A stretch of 64,000 bases of DNA from Spirosoma profusum (GTDB lineage: Bacteria; Bacteroidota; Bacteroidia; Cytophagales; Spirosomataceae), in assembly GCF_014699005.1 (NCBI RefSeq), contig NZ_JACWZY010000005.1:248001-312000 (forward strand), written 5' to 3'. The position numbers were made by a program, and so were the translations under genes. The notes beneath the pieces are model-generated. The model worked only from the letters and a program-made list of their open reading frames with translations, had not been told where the DNA came from and did not search any database. How positions within the stretch are numbered: position 1 is the stretch's first letter; every line of letters starts with the position of its first letter. Shown one piece after another: positions 8,177 through 17,841 of the stretch.

Positions 8177-10543
8177 ATGCTACGTAACTACTTCAAAATA
8201 GCCTGGAGAAATCTCTGGAAGAACAAAACGTTCTCGTTTATCAACATTCTAGGACTAGCGCTGGGAATGGCCTGTAGCCTGCTCATTATGTTGTGGGTAC
8301 AGGATGAACAGCATATGGATCGGTTCCACGCCAACGACAGCCGGCTTTACCGGGTCATGGAGAACCAGCACTACGTAGGTGTAATCAATACGTTTGCCTC
8401 AACGCCCGGTATTCTGGCCGAAAACATAGTCAAAGACTTTCCCGAAATCCAGATGGCGAGCCAAGCGCTGTGGGAAGAGCAGACGCTGTTTACGGTCGGC
8501 AATACGTTCGAGAAAGAAAAAGGGCGTTCGGTACAGGGTGATTTCCTGACCATGTTTTCATTCCCGCTCAAAGAAGGCGACCCAAAAACCGCACTTAAAC
8601 GCCCTGACGGATTAGTGATTTCGCAGAAAATCGCTGACAAGTACTTCAAAGGGCAAGACCCAATGGGCAAAATCATTCGGGTCGACAATAAGGATGACCT
8701 GATGGTGACGGGTATCCTGGCCGACATGCCGGAGGCTTCGTCGCTAAAGTTCGATTACCTGATGAGCTACGACCGATGGCAGAAAACCAATCAATGGTCG
8801 AAAGAATGGGGTAATAACGGCCCGCGTTGTTACGTGATGCTGGCCCCGAATGCATCCGTCGATAAGGTAAACGCTAAAATCAAAAACTACATAAAGACCA
8901 AGAACAAAGACAGTAACGTCGAATTGTTTCTGCAAAACTACGGCGAGTCGTATCTCTATTCGAAATGGGAGAGCGGTAAGCAGGACGGTGGCCGAATTGA
9001 ATACGTTCGCATTTTCTCTATTGTTGCCATTTTCATTCTGGCGATTGCCTGCATCAACTTCATGAACCTGGCTACGGCCCGCTCTGTCAAACGAGCCAGA
9101 GAAGTGGGTGTTCGAAAAGTGGTTGGCGCTTATAAAAACAGCCTGATCGGGCAGTTCCTGGGCGAGTCGATGCTTATTACGTTGTTGTCGCTGGTATTTT
9201 CGGTATTGATCGTACTGCTGTTCTTACCTGTTTTTAATGAATTGACCACCAAGAAGTTATCGCTTAATTTTACCGATCCCACCTTTTTACTGCTGTTGCT
9301 TGGCTTATCAGTCGTTACCGGACTTTTGTCGGGAAGCTATCCGGCTCTGTTCATGTCGTCGCTGAATCCGGTGGTCATTCTGAAAGGTTCGCTGAAATTC
9401 AGAGCAAGTTCTACTTATTTCCGTAAGGGTTTGGTCGTCCTGCAATTTGGCCTGTCGATCATGCTGATTTTGGGAACGCTGGTCGTTTATCGTCAGATTC
9501 AATATATCCAGAACAAAAATCTGGGATACGACCGCGAAAACCTGCTTTACATGCCTTTAGAAGGCGATTTACAGCGGAGCTTTCCTACATTCCGGCAGGA
9601 ACTGGCCCGTCAGCCGGGTATTAAATCTGTTACGTGTGCCCAATCTGACCCGCTCGAAGTAGGCAGTTCGACACAGGGCGTACGGTGGCCGGGCAAAGAC
9701 ACTACCCAACTGATTCTGTTCAGTCAGAATGCCGTTTCGTATGATTACATCAAAACGATGGGCATCAAACTCATTGGTGGGCGCGATTTCTCGATGGATT
9801 ATACAACCGATACCAGCAACTACATTATCAATGAAACGTCGGCCCGGAAAATCGGCTACAAAGACCCTGTTGGTAAAGAACTGACCATGTGGGGGCGTAA
9901 AGGGAAAATCATTGGCCTGATGAAGGATTTCCATTTCAACTCGCTTCATACGGCCATTGATCCGCTCATTCTGCATTTGCAGCGCGGCAGCGATTCCACC
10001 CGTAACTGGGGTACGGTGCTGGTACGTACCGAAGCCGGTCAGACTAAACAGGCCCTCGGTAGTATGGAATCGGTTAGCAAGAAATTCAATCCGCATTTCC
10101 CGTTCAAATATTTGTTTACCGATCTGGAATTCGCGAATCTCTATAAAGCCGAAAACACGGTTAGCAAGCTAGCGAGTTACTTCGCTTTCCTGGCGATTTT
10201 CATTTCGTGTCTGGGTCTGTTCGGGCTTGCAGCTTTCACGGCTGAGCAACGTACCAAAGAAATCGGTATCCGTAAAGTACTGGGAGCCAGTGTTACTAAT
10301 CTTGTAGGCATGCTGTCGAAGGAATTTATATTGCTGGTGTTACTGGCAGCCTTCATCGCCTTCCCGCTAGGTTGGTACTTCCTGAGCGGCTGGCTCGAAA
10401 AATACGCCTACCGCATCGAACTGGAATGGTGGTACTTCGTCGCATCGCTGGTACTGGCCGCGATGATCGCTCTATTCACAATCAGTTTCCAAAGCATCAA
10501 AGCGGCATTGTTAAACCCAGTGAAATCACTACGTTCTGAGTAA
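8177..10543 (+). CDS. ABC transporter permease, MacB/FtsX type (copy 2)
   Basis: A 788-residue paralog of the permease at 3483. An open frame extends upstream to a TTG at 8138, but the ATG at 8177 gives the same MLRNYFKIAWRNLWKNK start as the other copies, so I chose it. It has the same order of parts: N-terminal helix (INILGLALGMACSLLIMLWV), periplasmic domain, FtsX core with CINFMNLATARSVKRAREVG, second periplasmic domain, and RTKEIGIRKVLGAS before the last helices. It ends NPVKSLRSE. No ATPase or membrane-fusion gene accompanies it. An inverted-repeat element separates it from copy 3. Confidence 0.9.
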   Translation: MLRNYFKIAWRNLWKNKTFSFINILGLALGMACSLLIMLWVQDEQHMDRFHANDSRLYRVMENQHYVGVINTFASTPGILAENIVKDFPEIQMASQALWEEQTLFTVGNTFEKEKGRSVQGDFLTMFSFPLKEGDPKTALKRPDGLVISQKIADKYFKGQDPMGKIIRVDNKDDLMVTGILADMPEASSLKFDYLMSYDRWQKTNQWSKEWGNNGPRCYVMLAPNASVDKVNAKIKNYIKTKNKDSNVELFLQNYGESYLYSKWESGKQDGGRIEYVRIFSIVAIFILAIACINFMNLATARSVKRAREVGVRKVVGAYKNSLIGQFLGESMLITLLSLVFSVLIVLLFLPVFNELTTKKLSLNFTDPTFLLLLLGLSVVTGLLSGSYPALFMSSLNPVVILKGSLKFRASSTYFRKGLVVLQFGLSIMLILGTLVVYRQIQYIQNKNLGYDRENLLYMPLEGDLQRSFPTFRQELARQPGIKSVTCAQSDPLEVGSSTQGVRWPGKDTTQLILFSQNAVSYDYIKTMGIKLIGGRDFSMDYTTDTSNYIINETSARKIGYKDPVGKELTMWGRKGKIIGLMKDFHFNSLHTAIDPLILHLQRGSDSTRNWGTVLVRTEAGQTKQALGSMESVSKKFNPHFPFKYLFTDLEFANLYKAENTVSKLASYFAFLAIFISCLGLFGLAAFTAEQRTKEIGIRKVLGASVTNLVGMLSKEFILLVLLAAFIAFPLGWYFLSGWLEKYAYRIELEWWYFVASLVLAAMIALFTISFQSIKAALLNPVKSLRSE

Positions 10544-10546
10544 ATT

Positions 10547-10660
10547 CTGAACCGGGATTTAACAGATTTAGGGATTGGCAGGATTTTGTTTCGCTTCTTC
10601 GAAGCATTTTATCGATAGCAAAATCCAGTAAATCCCTAAATCTGTTAAATCCCGGTTCAG
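10547..10660. repeat. Palindromic dispersed repeat, CTGAACCGGGATTTAACAG family (copy A)
   Basis: The first 30 bases (10547-10576, beginning CTGAACCGGGATTTAACAG) are a perfect reverse complement of 10631-10660. The interior is 54 bases and contains TTCGCTTCTTCGAAGC. It begins three bases after the stop codon of permease copy 2. Related copies lie at 15516-15629 and 32527-32690, with a deleted remnant at 13086-13101. The interior is inverted relative to the copy at 15516, so the two elements face opposite ways. Confidence 0.92.
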
Positions 10661-10676
10661 ATAATTTCCTACCCTT

Positions 10677-13082
10677 ATGTTACGTAACTACCTCAAAATC
10701 GCCTGGCGCAGCTTATTGAAAAACAAAGGTTTTTCAGCGATCAACATTCTTGGTCTGGCTATTGGCATGGCCGCCTGTCTGCTGATTACAGTATTTGTGT
10801 TTTATGAGCGAAGTTTCGATAGCCTTCATCATAAAAACATTTACCGGCTCGATGAAGTCCAGAAATTTCCAGGGATGGTGGCCCCACAGAACGTAGCATT
10901 ATCCATGTATCCGATGGGTTCAACCCTAAATGACGAATTCCCTGAAGTCCAGAACTTTACCCGGATCACCCAATTTAATAAAGTAACGCTGACGTATCAG
11001 GACCAAAAAGTGGTTTACCCGAACATGCTCCGGGTCGATTCGACCTTCCTGCAACTGTTCGACTTTGAATTGCTAAAGGGCGACCGTAGTACCGCGCTAC
11101 AAAAGCCCGGCAGCGTGGTTTTAACAGAGGAAGGTGCGGCAAAACTATTTGCTACCCAGGACCCTATTGGCAAATCAGTCGTTTATTATGGACGCGATAC
11201 GCTTACGTTTGCGGTTACGGGTATTCTGGCAAACACGCCCAAAAACTCGCATCTTCAGTTCGAGGGTTTATTTTCCCTCAAAACGTTTGTTAGTCCGGAA
11301 GACGCCAATAACTGGGGAGGCAACTGGCTTGTTACGTACTTGGAACTGGCGAAAAATACAGACGTAGCGGCACTAGAGCGCAAATTTCCTGCCTATCTGA
11401 AAAAGCACATGCGTGAAGACAGCTGGAAGTTTTATGAGCTTTTTCTACAACCCCTGAAAGAAGTTCACGCCAATTCCGTTCAGATTACCCACGATTACAT
11501 CAACTATCAGAAATTCGACTCCAGTTATACCTACGTTTTCTCGGTTATTGCCCTGATCGTGCTGGTCATTGCCTGTATCAATTTCATGAACTTGTCAACG
11601 GCCCGCTCGGCTGGTCGCGCGCGTGAGGTAGGTATCCGGAAATCGGTTGGCGCGATACGTATGCAGTTGGCCGGGCAGTTCATTGGCGAATCTGTGCTGG
11701 TGGCTTTTTTGGCGTTGGTACTGGCTATTCTAATTGTCAAACTAACGCTACCGTTTGCCCGCGACTTAAGCCAACGGAACCTTGATTTGCCGCTGTTCAG
11801 CAACCCCCTGTTACTGCTTATTATTCTGGCGGGTACGGTTGTCATCGGCGCTCTTTCGGGACTTTATCCGGCGGCTTTTCTGTCGTCTTTTCAACCGGCA
11901 AAAGTGTTGAAGGGCTCAACTGAGGGGGGACGTAGTAAGGTAACATTTCGCAACGTACTGGTAATTGGTCAGTTTGCAAGCGCTATTTTCCTGATCATTG
12001 CCACCATTTTTGCCGTTAAGCAGCTTCGGTTTATGCGTAACCATGACACAGGATTTAATCGGGAACAAGTAGTGGTTATTCCACTTAACTCAAAAACGAA
12101 TCCGAAATACGATGCGCTTAAACAGGAGTTGGTGAATAACTCACTCGTTCTGGGTGTAACAGCCTCGCAGCAGCGACTTGGCAATAACCTGCACCAAACA
12201 GGCGTAAAATTTCAGGGCGACGGTCCGGTACGCGAGTTGACCTCCTCGCAGGTCATCGTAGACCCTGACTATCTGACGCTCTATAAAATTCCACTGGTAG
12301 CCGGTCGAAATTTCTTACCTGGCAAAGCAGAAAGCGGGCGAACGTATATCATCAATGAATCGCTGGCTAAAGAGCTCCTGAAAGATCATCCCGGTAAGCC
12401 AATCCAGTCGTTAATTGGCCGACGCTTTGGTTTTGGTGGAATGGATTCGCTGGGTACGCTGGTTGGTGTGGCCAAAGATTTCAACTTTAATTCGCTCCAT
12501 CATAAAATTGAAACGCTCTGCATTTTCAACCAAAAAGACTGGGGATACAGCGAAATGTCGGTTCGGATAACTAGCGGTAAAGCAAAGGAAGCCATTGGGC
12601 AGATAGAAGCTGTCTGGAAAAAAATCGCGCCGGAATTTCCTTTCGAATACACCTTTCTGGACGAACATTTCGCGGGTCTCTATCGGGCCGACCTCCAGGT
12701 GAGCGAAATCGTGGGTATTCTGGCTTCGCTGGCGATTTTCATTTCGTGCCTGGGGCTGTTTGGCCTGGCTTCTTACTCCGCCGAAAAACGTGTTAAGGAA
12801 ATCGGTATCCGGAAAGTATTGGGCGCATCGGTAACCGGTGTCGTTGCCCTGCTTTCCAGAGATTTCCTACGCCTGGTTCTGATTGCCATACTCATTGCTA
12901 CGCCCCTTGCCTGGTACGCTGTTCATACCTGGCTAAATGATTTCGCCTACCGTATTGGCATGGACTGGTGGATTTTCGCCCTGGCTGGAGTAGTAGCCGT
13001 TGCCATTGCTTTATTAACGGTTAGTTTCCAAAGCATCAAAGCCGCTCTGATGGACCCCGTGAAATCACTACGTTCCGAATAA
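10677..13082 (+). CDS. ABC transporter permease, MacB/FtsX type (copy 3)
   Basis: An 801-residue permease of the same family, starting MLRNYLKIAWRSLLKNKG with its first helix at INILGLAIGMAACLLITVFV. The central FtsX core carries CINFMNLSTARSAGRAREVG followed by IRKSVGA; the C-terminal core carries RVKEIGIRKVLGAS. The periplasmic domains diverge strongly from copies 1, 2 and 4, while the cytoplasmic and helical signatures are conserved, which fits duplication followed by change of the ligand- or partner-contacting parts. The start codon lies 16 bases after repeat copy A, and a repeat remnant follows the stop. Confidence 0.9.
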   Translation: MLRNYLKIAWRSLLKNKGFSAINILGLAIGMAACLLITVFVFYERSFDSLHHKNIYRLDEVQKFPGMVAPQNVALSMYPMGSTLNDEFPEVQNFTRITQFNKVTLTYQDQKVVYPNMLRVDSTFLQLFDFELLKGDRSTALQKPGSVVLTEEGAAKLFATQDPIGKSVVYYGRDTLTFAVTGILANTPKNSHLQFEGLFSLKTFVSPEDANNWGGNWLVTYLELAKNTDVAALERKFPAYLKKHMREDSWKFYELFLQPLKEVHANSVQITHDYINYQKFDSSYTYVFSVIALIVLVIACINFMNLSTARSAGRAREVGIRKSVGAIRMQLAGQFIGESVLVAFLALVLAILIVKLTLPFARDLSQRNLDLPLFSNPLLLLIILAGTVVIGALSGLYPAAFLSSFQPAKVLKGSTEGGRSKVTFRNVLVIGQFASAIFLIIATIFAVKQLRFMRNHDTGFNREQVVVIPLNSKTNPKYDALKQELVNNSLVLGVTASQQRLGNNLHQTGVKFQGDGPVRELTSSQVIVDPDYLTLYKIPLVAGRNFLPGKAESGRTYIINESLAKELLKDHPGKPIQSLIGRRFGFGGMDSLGTLVGVAKDFNFNSLHHKIETLCIFNQKDWGYSEMSVRITSGKAKEAIGQIEAVWKKIAPEFPFEYTFLDEHFAGLYRADLQVSEIVGILASLAIFISCLGLFGLASYSAEKRVKEIGIRKVLGASVTGVVALLSRDFLRLVLIAILIATPLAWYAVHTWLNDFAYRIGMDWWIFALAGVVAVAIALLTVSFQSIKAALMDPVKSLRSE

Positions 13083-13085
13083 ATC

Positions 13086-13101
13086 TGAACCGGGATTCAG
13101 A
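13086..13101. repeat. Deleted remnant of the CTGAACCGGGATTTAACAG repeat
   Basis: CTGAACCGGGATTCAG joins the outer left end of the repeat (CTGAACCGGGATT) directly to its outer right end (CAG), and the following ATAATTTCC matches the flank seen after copy A. It looks like a full element that lost its interior at a shared TT. Confidence 0.75.
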
Positions 13102-13124
13102 TAATTTCCCAAACCCTTAACCTT

Positions 13125-15512
13125 ATGCTACGTAATTACATCAAAATTGCCTGGAGGAATCTGCTGAAAAACAAGCCGTTTTTCCTCATCAATACGCTCG
13201 GTCTGGCCGTTGGTATGGCTGCCTGCCTGCTTATTTTGCAGTACGTTACGTTCGAACGTAGCTACGATGATTTTCATCCCAACGTCCAGAATATTTACCG
13301 TATTGAATATGACAGTTATCAGAATGGAAAACTGGCTTACAAATCTGCTACGTCCTTTCCTGCTATCGCACCCACGCTGAAAAAAGATTTTCCTGAAGTG
13401 GAAGAAACGGCGCGTCTTTACGACGCTGACGCTAACGTAGTGACGTACGATAACATCCACTATCGGGAAAACAACTATTACTTTGCAGATAACTCTATTT
13501 TCAACATCTTCAAGATTGATTTCCTAAGTGGCGATCCAGCTACGGCCCTGAAGGATAAGAACACCGTAGTGATGTCGGAAACGATTGCCCGAAAATATTT
13601 TGGCAATCAGAATCCGCTTGGAAAAACCGTCAAACTCGGCCGCAATCCGTATCTGGTTAAAGGCGTTTACAAAGACTATCCCAAAAATTCCCACCTCGAG
13701 CTCGACCTGATTTTCTCCTATCGGACCGAGCCAGACGCACAAACTAGCTGGGGTTGGTACGATTTCTTTACGTACGTAAAACTGAAGCCGGGCACCAATC
13801 CTGATCTATTCCAGGCGAAAATTCTTAATCTGGTTCAGAAATACAATCCAGATCGCGCCAAAACCCCTGGTAATCACAGCGATTTACTACTCCAGCCACT
13901 ACGTGATATTCACCTGACTTCAAACCTGAATCAGGAAGCCGAAGTGAACGGGAACGGCAAATCTGTGGCTGTTCTATCCATCATCGCGCTCTTTATTCTG
14001 GTTATCGCCTGGATTAACTACATCAATCTGGCGACTGCCCGCGCCATGGATCGTGCCAAAGAGGTAGGTATCCGAAAAGTAGCCGGTGCGGAACGGTTTC
14101 AGTTGGTTGTTCAGTTTCTGATGGAGTCGCTCATTCTCAATATACTAGCAGTTCTGGTTGCGCTGGTTATTATCCAAATCAGTGCGCCGTCCTTTAACGA
14201 ATTGACTGGCCGTCCACTATCATTGACCCAATGGTTACAACGTGACCTCTGGCTCCCGGCGGTGGCTGTATTCTTCGGCGGTACGTTACTGTCGGGGCTA
14301 TATCCGGCATTTATGCTATCTGGATTCCAGCCGATTACTGTCCTGAAAGGAAAACTGAGCAACGTAACAGGCGGACTTTCGCTACGTCAGGGATTGATTG
14401 TTTTCCAATTTGCGGCTTCGGTTATTCTCATTATTGGGACCATCACCGTTTACCAGCAACTGCGCTACATGCAGAATCAGGATTTAGGCTTCAGCACCAG
14501 TAACAAGCTCATCGTTCGAGGTGTAGAAAGCGGAGACTCTACGTATGAAGCCAAAGCGAATGCCTTTAAACAGGAACTAGAGCGTGCCAATCTGGTCGAA
14601 AAAGCTACAGCATCGGCTTATGTGCCGGGTATCGAAATCCTATGGACCAACGGTTTCCGGCGATTAGACCGGTCGGATATGGCGTCCAATACGTTGTACA
14701 ACACCGCCATCGACTATAATTTCCTGGAAGCCTACGATATTAAACTGGCAGCAGGCCGCAATTTCGACAAAACCTTCGGCACCGAACGACGTAACGTATT
14801 GCTGAATGAAACAGCCGTTAAACTGCTCGGCTTCGACAATCCCGCCGACGCCCTGGGCAAACGCATTCGTAGTGGTGATACGTTAACTATTGTAGGTGTA
14901 GTAAAAGATTATCATCAGCAGGGCCTCCAGAAAGGCCACTGGCCCATGCTGCTACGTTTTCTTCCTGCTGCCGACAGATTCTTCTCGTTACAGTTAAGTT
15001 CGGCCGATGATCTGCCAGCGAAACTGGCCGGTGTCAAAGCCGTATACGACAAGGTTTTCCCAGGAAACCCATTCGAATATTTCTTTCTGGATACGTTTTT
15101 TAACGAGCAGTACAAAGCCGAACAGCAATTTGGCAAGGTTTGTACTTTGTTTGCGGGTCTGGCCATTTTTATCGCCTGCTTGGGTCTGTTTGCCCTTGCT
15201 ACGTTCATTGCCAAACAACGTACCAAGGAAATCGGCATCCGTAAAGTGCTTGGAGCCACTGTTCCAAGTCTAATCCGATTACTGTCGAGAGATTTCCTGA
15301 AATTGGTTGTGATTTCAATTATATTGGCTTCACCTCTGGCCTGGTACGCCATGAATCGCTGGCTTGCCGACTTTGCGTATCACATCGCCGTTCCCTGGTG
15401 GGCATTTGTACTGGCTGGAATTACCTCTCTAGCGATCGCCTTGCTCACTGTCAGTTATCAAAGCATAAAAGCTGCGCTGATGAATCCGGTAAAGAGTTTA
15501 CGTTCAGAGTAA
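13125..15512 (+). CDS. ABC transporter permease, MacB/FtsX type (copy 4)
   Basis: A 795-residue permease beginning MLRNYIKIAWRNLLKNKP with a first helix at LINTLGLAVGMAACLLILQYV. It keeps the FtsX signatures (ATARAMDRAKEVGIRKVAGA in the middle, RTKEIGIRKVLGATVPS near the C-terminus) and the terminal NPVKSLRSE. In the central core the motif CINFMNL of the other copies is changed to WINYINL, so this is the most divergent member. It closes the tandem array; repeat copy B begins three bases after its stop. Function is by family only: an orphan MacB-like permease with no ATPase gene nearby. Confidence 0.9.
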   Translation: MLRNYIKIAWRNLLKNKPFFLINTLGLAVGMAACLLILQYVTFERSYDDFHPNVQNIYRIEYDSYQNGKLAYKSATSFPAIAPTLKKDFPEVEETARLYDADANVVTYDNIHYRENNYYFADNSIFNIFKIDFLSGDPATALKDKNTVVMSETIARKYFGNQNPLGKTVKLGRNPYLVKGVYKDYPKNSHLELDLIFSYRTEPDAQTSWGWYDFFTYVKLKPGTNPDLFQAKILNLVQKYNPDRAKTPGNHSDLLLQPLRDIHLTSNLNQEAEVNGNGKSVAVLSIIALFILVIAWINYINLATARAMDRAKEVGIRKVAGAERFQLVVQFLMESLILNILAVLVALVIIQISAPSFNELTGRPLSLTQWLQRDLWLPAVAVFFGGTLLSGLYPAFMLSGFQPITVLKGKLSNVTGGLSLRQGLIVFQFAASVILIIGTITVYQQLRYMQNQDLGFSTSNKLIVRGVESGDSTYEAKANAFKQELERANLVEKATASAYVPGIEILWTNGFRRLDRSDMASNTLYNTAIDYNFLEAYDIKLAAGRNFDKTFGTERRNVLLNETAVKLLGFDNPADALGKRIRSGDTLTIVGVVKDYHQQGLQKGHWPMLLRFLPAADRFFSLQLSSADDLPAKLAGVKAVYDKVFPGNPFEYFFLDTFFNEQYKAEQQFGKVCTLFAGLAIFIACLGLFALATFIAKQRTKEIGIRKVLGATVPSLIRLLSRDFLKLVVISIILASPLAWYAMNRWLADFAYHIAVPWWAFVLAGITSLAIALLTVSYQSIKAALMNPVKSLRSE

Positions 15513-15515
15513 TAG

Positions 15516-15629
15516 CTGAACCGGGATTTAACAGATTTAGGGATTTACCGGATTTTGTTATTGATAAAGCGCTTCGAAGAAGCGAAACAAAATCCAGTAA
15601 ATCCCTAAATCTGTTAAATCCCGGTTCAG
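15516..15629. repeat. Palindromic dispersed repeat (copy B)
   Basis: Perfect 30-base arms (15516-15545 and 15600-15629) identical to those of copy A. The stem continues inward with one mismatch (ATTTACCGGATTTTGTT against AACAAAATCCAGTAAAT), and the interior has the small hairpin CGCTTCGAAGAAGCG. The interior is approximately the reverse complement of that of copy A. It lies between two convergent genes and could terminate both. Confidence 0.92.
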
Positions 15630-15633
15630 ATAA

Positions 15634-17004
15634 TCACTGCTCTTCGTAATAATACCCGAAGATGATGCCCATTTCGTCTTCGCTGGTCAGGCCAAAATTG
15701 ACGGTTTTCGTCGTCGTGTTCTTGTAGGTAATTTCGGACGTAAGCCCCTCCCCTTTTTGCAGCGAGATTGGTGTTTTGAGCGTAATAATATCCGGATGTT
15801 CCCAGTCGGTTGAGGTGTATATCACTTCGCCATCACGGGTTCCACCTTTTATTTTTATGGTAAACAACGTACCGAGCTTATGCATGTGCGAGGTCAGCGT
15901 CAGGATTTTACGCGGTTTATCGAACGTAAACGATTTGGTAAACATCTGCGTTTTTCCGGGATCAATCGCCAGACTTGTATTACTCAGATTCAGCGTTTTC
16001 ACCACTTTCTGCACTTTCGATTTATCGATTGTGTAAAAATTCACCTGCGCTTCGCCTTTCATCACCGAACTCGTTTTATTCACAAAATGAGAGTTCAGGT
16101 CGAGCGATGCACCAGCCGGAATCAACAAAGCTGCCCCTTCTGGAAAAACATAATCCTGATACTGTGCCTGCGAACCTGCGAAATAAACGTGGTTAGACAT
16201 CGACAGCGCCGTTGCCAGATTGAGCGAATTATCGGGGTTACGTAGGTCGCGAATGTCGTTCAGATTGGGCAGCAGGTTTTTATTCTGAAAATCGTACACC
16301 ACGAAGTGATGGCTTCCATTACGCATTTTGGTTTCGTAACGATTCACGTAGATATCGGTCGAGTTACCCACTGTCCGGCGCGTAAACAGTTCCCGTTCAA
16401 AATTTGGCTGAATATCGAAGGCTGGAATGGCCATCTGATAGCCCGTACCCGCAGCCGGAACTGTTAATGAATTATACGGCGTTGCTGTCGACGTATTATC
16501 CGTCACTAACGTAGCATCCGCTACGTTGCCCGTTTTTGGAGCCCCCGCTTCAATCCATCGACGAATGAATTCGATCTGGCCGTCGGGCAACGGATTACTA
16601 CTTCCCAGCGGCATCAAACTACCATACGACTTACCGCTGTGGTGACTGGCCGACAGATTCAGTTTGTGATAGAGTAAGCTTTCCAGCGAGGCAAACGGTT
16701 TCACGCGCTTCAGTGCATCGGCTTTGGCGTTCGTATTCTTTGGATCGACATTGACCAGATTAGCATACGCAACGCCGGCAGCCAGCACCAAACCATGTTG
16801 AACGAACGTAGCGTCTTTATCCGACGAGTGGCAGCCTGACGTAGCACAGGAGGGGGTGAGGATTTTCTGTTGAATCAGATCGAAAGTTGCCGTCTCCGAT
16901 GGATCTGGCGAATCCATAGCGGTTTTGCTACACGCGCCTAGATTCAGCAGCAATGCCGTAGTTCCAATAGATAGGGCTAATCGAGTATAAGTCAGGAAGT
17001 TCAT
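15634..17004 (-). CDS. Lipoprotein with cytochrome c-like domain and copper type II monooxygenase-like domain
   Basis: A 456-residue exported lipoprotein: the signal peptide ends in a lipobox LGAC with Cys25. Residues about 40-160 look like a small c-type cytochrome domain with an unusual CX4CH haem motif (Cys53, Cys58, His59), a candidate axial Met131 (SLMPLG) and the typical ending IRRWIEAGAP. Residues about 200-456 resemble a dicopper ascorbate-dependent monooxygenase of the PHM/dopamine-beta-hydroxylase family: the candidate ligands His232-His233, His306, His373 and His375 (SHMHKLG) and Met445 (EDEMG) are all present in the expected order. It may hydroxylate a small molecule in the periplasm or at the surface, using the haem domain for electrons. 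Substrate unknown. Confidence 0.8.
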   Translation of the reverse strand: MNFLTYTRLALSIGTTALLLNLGACSKTAMDSPDPSETATFDLIQQKILTPSCATSGCHSSDKDATFVQHGLVLAAGVAYANLVNVDPKNTNAKADALKRVKPFASLESLLYHKLNLSASHHSGKSYGSLMPLGSSNPLPDGQIEFIRRWIEAGAPKTGNVADATLVTDNTSTATPYNSLTVPAAGTGYQMAIPAFDIQPNFERELFTRRTVGNSTDIYVNRYETKMRNGSHHFVVYDFQNKNLLPNLNDIRDLRNPDNSLNLATALSMSNHVYFAGSQAQYQDYVFPEGAALLIPAGASLDLNSHFVNKTSSVMKGEAQVNFYTIDKSKVQKVVKTLNLSNTSLAIDPGKTQMFTKSFTFDKPRKILTLTSHMHKLGTLFTIKIKGGTRDGEVIYTSTDWEHPDIITLKTPISLQKGEGLTSEITYKNTTTKTVNFGLTSEDEMGIIFGYYYEEQ

Positions 17005-17061
17005 AGGTTACAGAATGCCAAAAAGCATCACGAAAGATAACGTAATTCCGCGACTTTTCTG

Positions 17062-17841
17062 TTAGAAACGTAACACGAAATCCTGCCTGGGCTGCTCGCG
17101 CCTGAAGAAAACGAGCCCTACCCAGAATAAATCGATGGTAACGCTGACCGACGGGTGCGCTTTTATGTAGGCCCACGCCTGTTCCATCTCGTCCGACCAA
17201 TGAATATCGTCGAAGACAAAAACCGTATCGTTATGGATTTTCGTCAGGCAGGTTTCGAAATAACGGACGGTCGGTTCGTAGCGGTGATTAGCATCGAAAA
17301 ATACAAAATCGACAGGTTGGGTAGCTGCTACGTGACTTGTCAGGGTTTCGTCCAGATTACCAATTACAACGTTTACATTTTCAATACTCAACTGCTCAAA
17401 ATTCTGCCGGGCGATGGAGGCTATTTCAGGACAACCTTCGAACGTAGTAACCTGTCCGCCAGACGATTTGGTAGCTTCGGCCAGATAAGCCGTTGTAAGG
17501 CCAAACGACGTACCTAAATCAAGAATGATTTTTGCTTCGAACCGCTGAATTAACCGGAACAGCAGCCGTCCAAAACGGTCTGGTTTCTGGGAATTACGGG
17601 CGATATCGCCGATGCTACGTTGCCGGGACGTATTGACGCGCGAACCAGCTCCCAAATCGGTTACAGTTATAAACTGGCGGCTGTTACGCAGTATTTTTCG
17701 TAATTGTTGAACAGACGCAAAAAAGGGGTGCGGAGCCTGTTTGGCTCGAATTATCTGCGTATACAGCGAAAAAAGAAAGGGAGAATGAAGCGAATGTTCG
17801 TCGCGGGCGCGACTCAAATAGCGGAAGTAAGCGGCAATCAA
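17062..17841 (-). CDS. Class I SAM-dependent methyltransferase (O-methyltransferase-like)
   Basis: A 259-residue Rossmann-fold methyltransferase. Motif I is LDLGTSFGLTTAYLAEA, motif II region is TFEGCPEIASIARQNF, and the DFVFFDANHRYEPT and VFVFDDIHWSDEM segments give the metal-binding-like acidic residues typical of the Methyltransf_24/COMT-like group. The substrate cannot be inferred. The only start at the left end of the frame is a TTG (17839-17841), with no early ATG, and the reading frame starts inside the arm of the inverted repeat at 17839-17903, so the true start may be an alternative codon a little downstream. The downstream gene is the copper/haem lipoprotein. Confidence 0.8.
   Translation of the reverse strand: MIAAYFRYLSRARDEHSLHSPFLFSLYTQIIRAKQAPHPFFASVQQLRKILRNSRQFITVTDLGAGSRVNTSRQRSIGDIARNSQKPDRFGRLLFRLIQRFEAKIILDLGTSFGLTTAYLAEATKSSGGQVTTFEGCPEIASIARQNFEQLSIENVNVVIGNLDETLTSHVAATQPVDFVFFDANHRYEPTVRYFETCLTKIHNDTVFVFDDIHWSDEMEQAWAYIKAHPSVSVTIDLFWVGLVFFRREQPRQDFVLRF

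Noticed and set aside
9569..10096. A 175-codon minus-strand frame
   Set aside because: Antisense to permease copy 2 and without similarity to any family I know.
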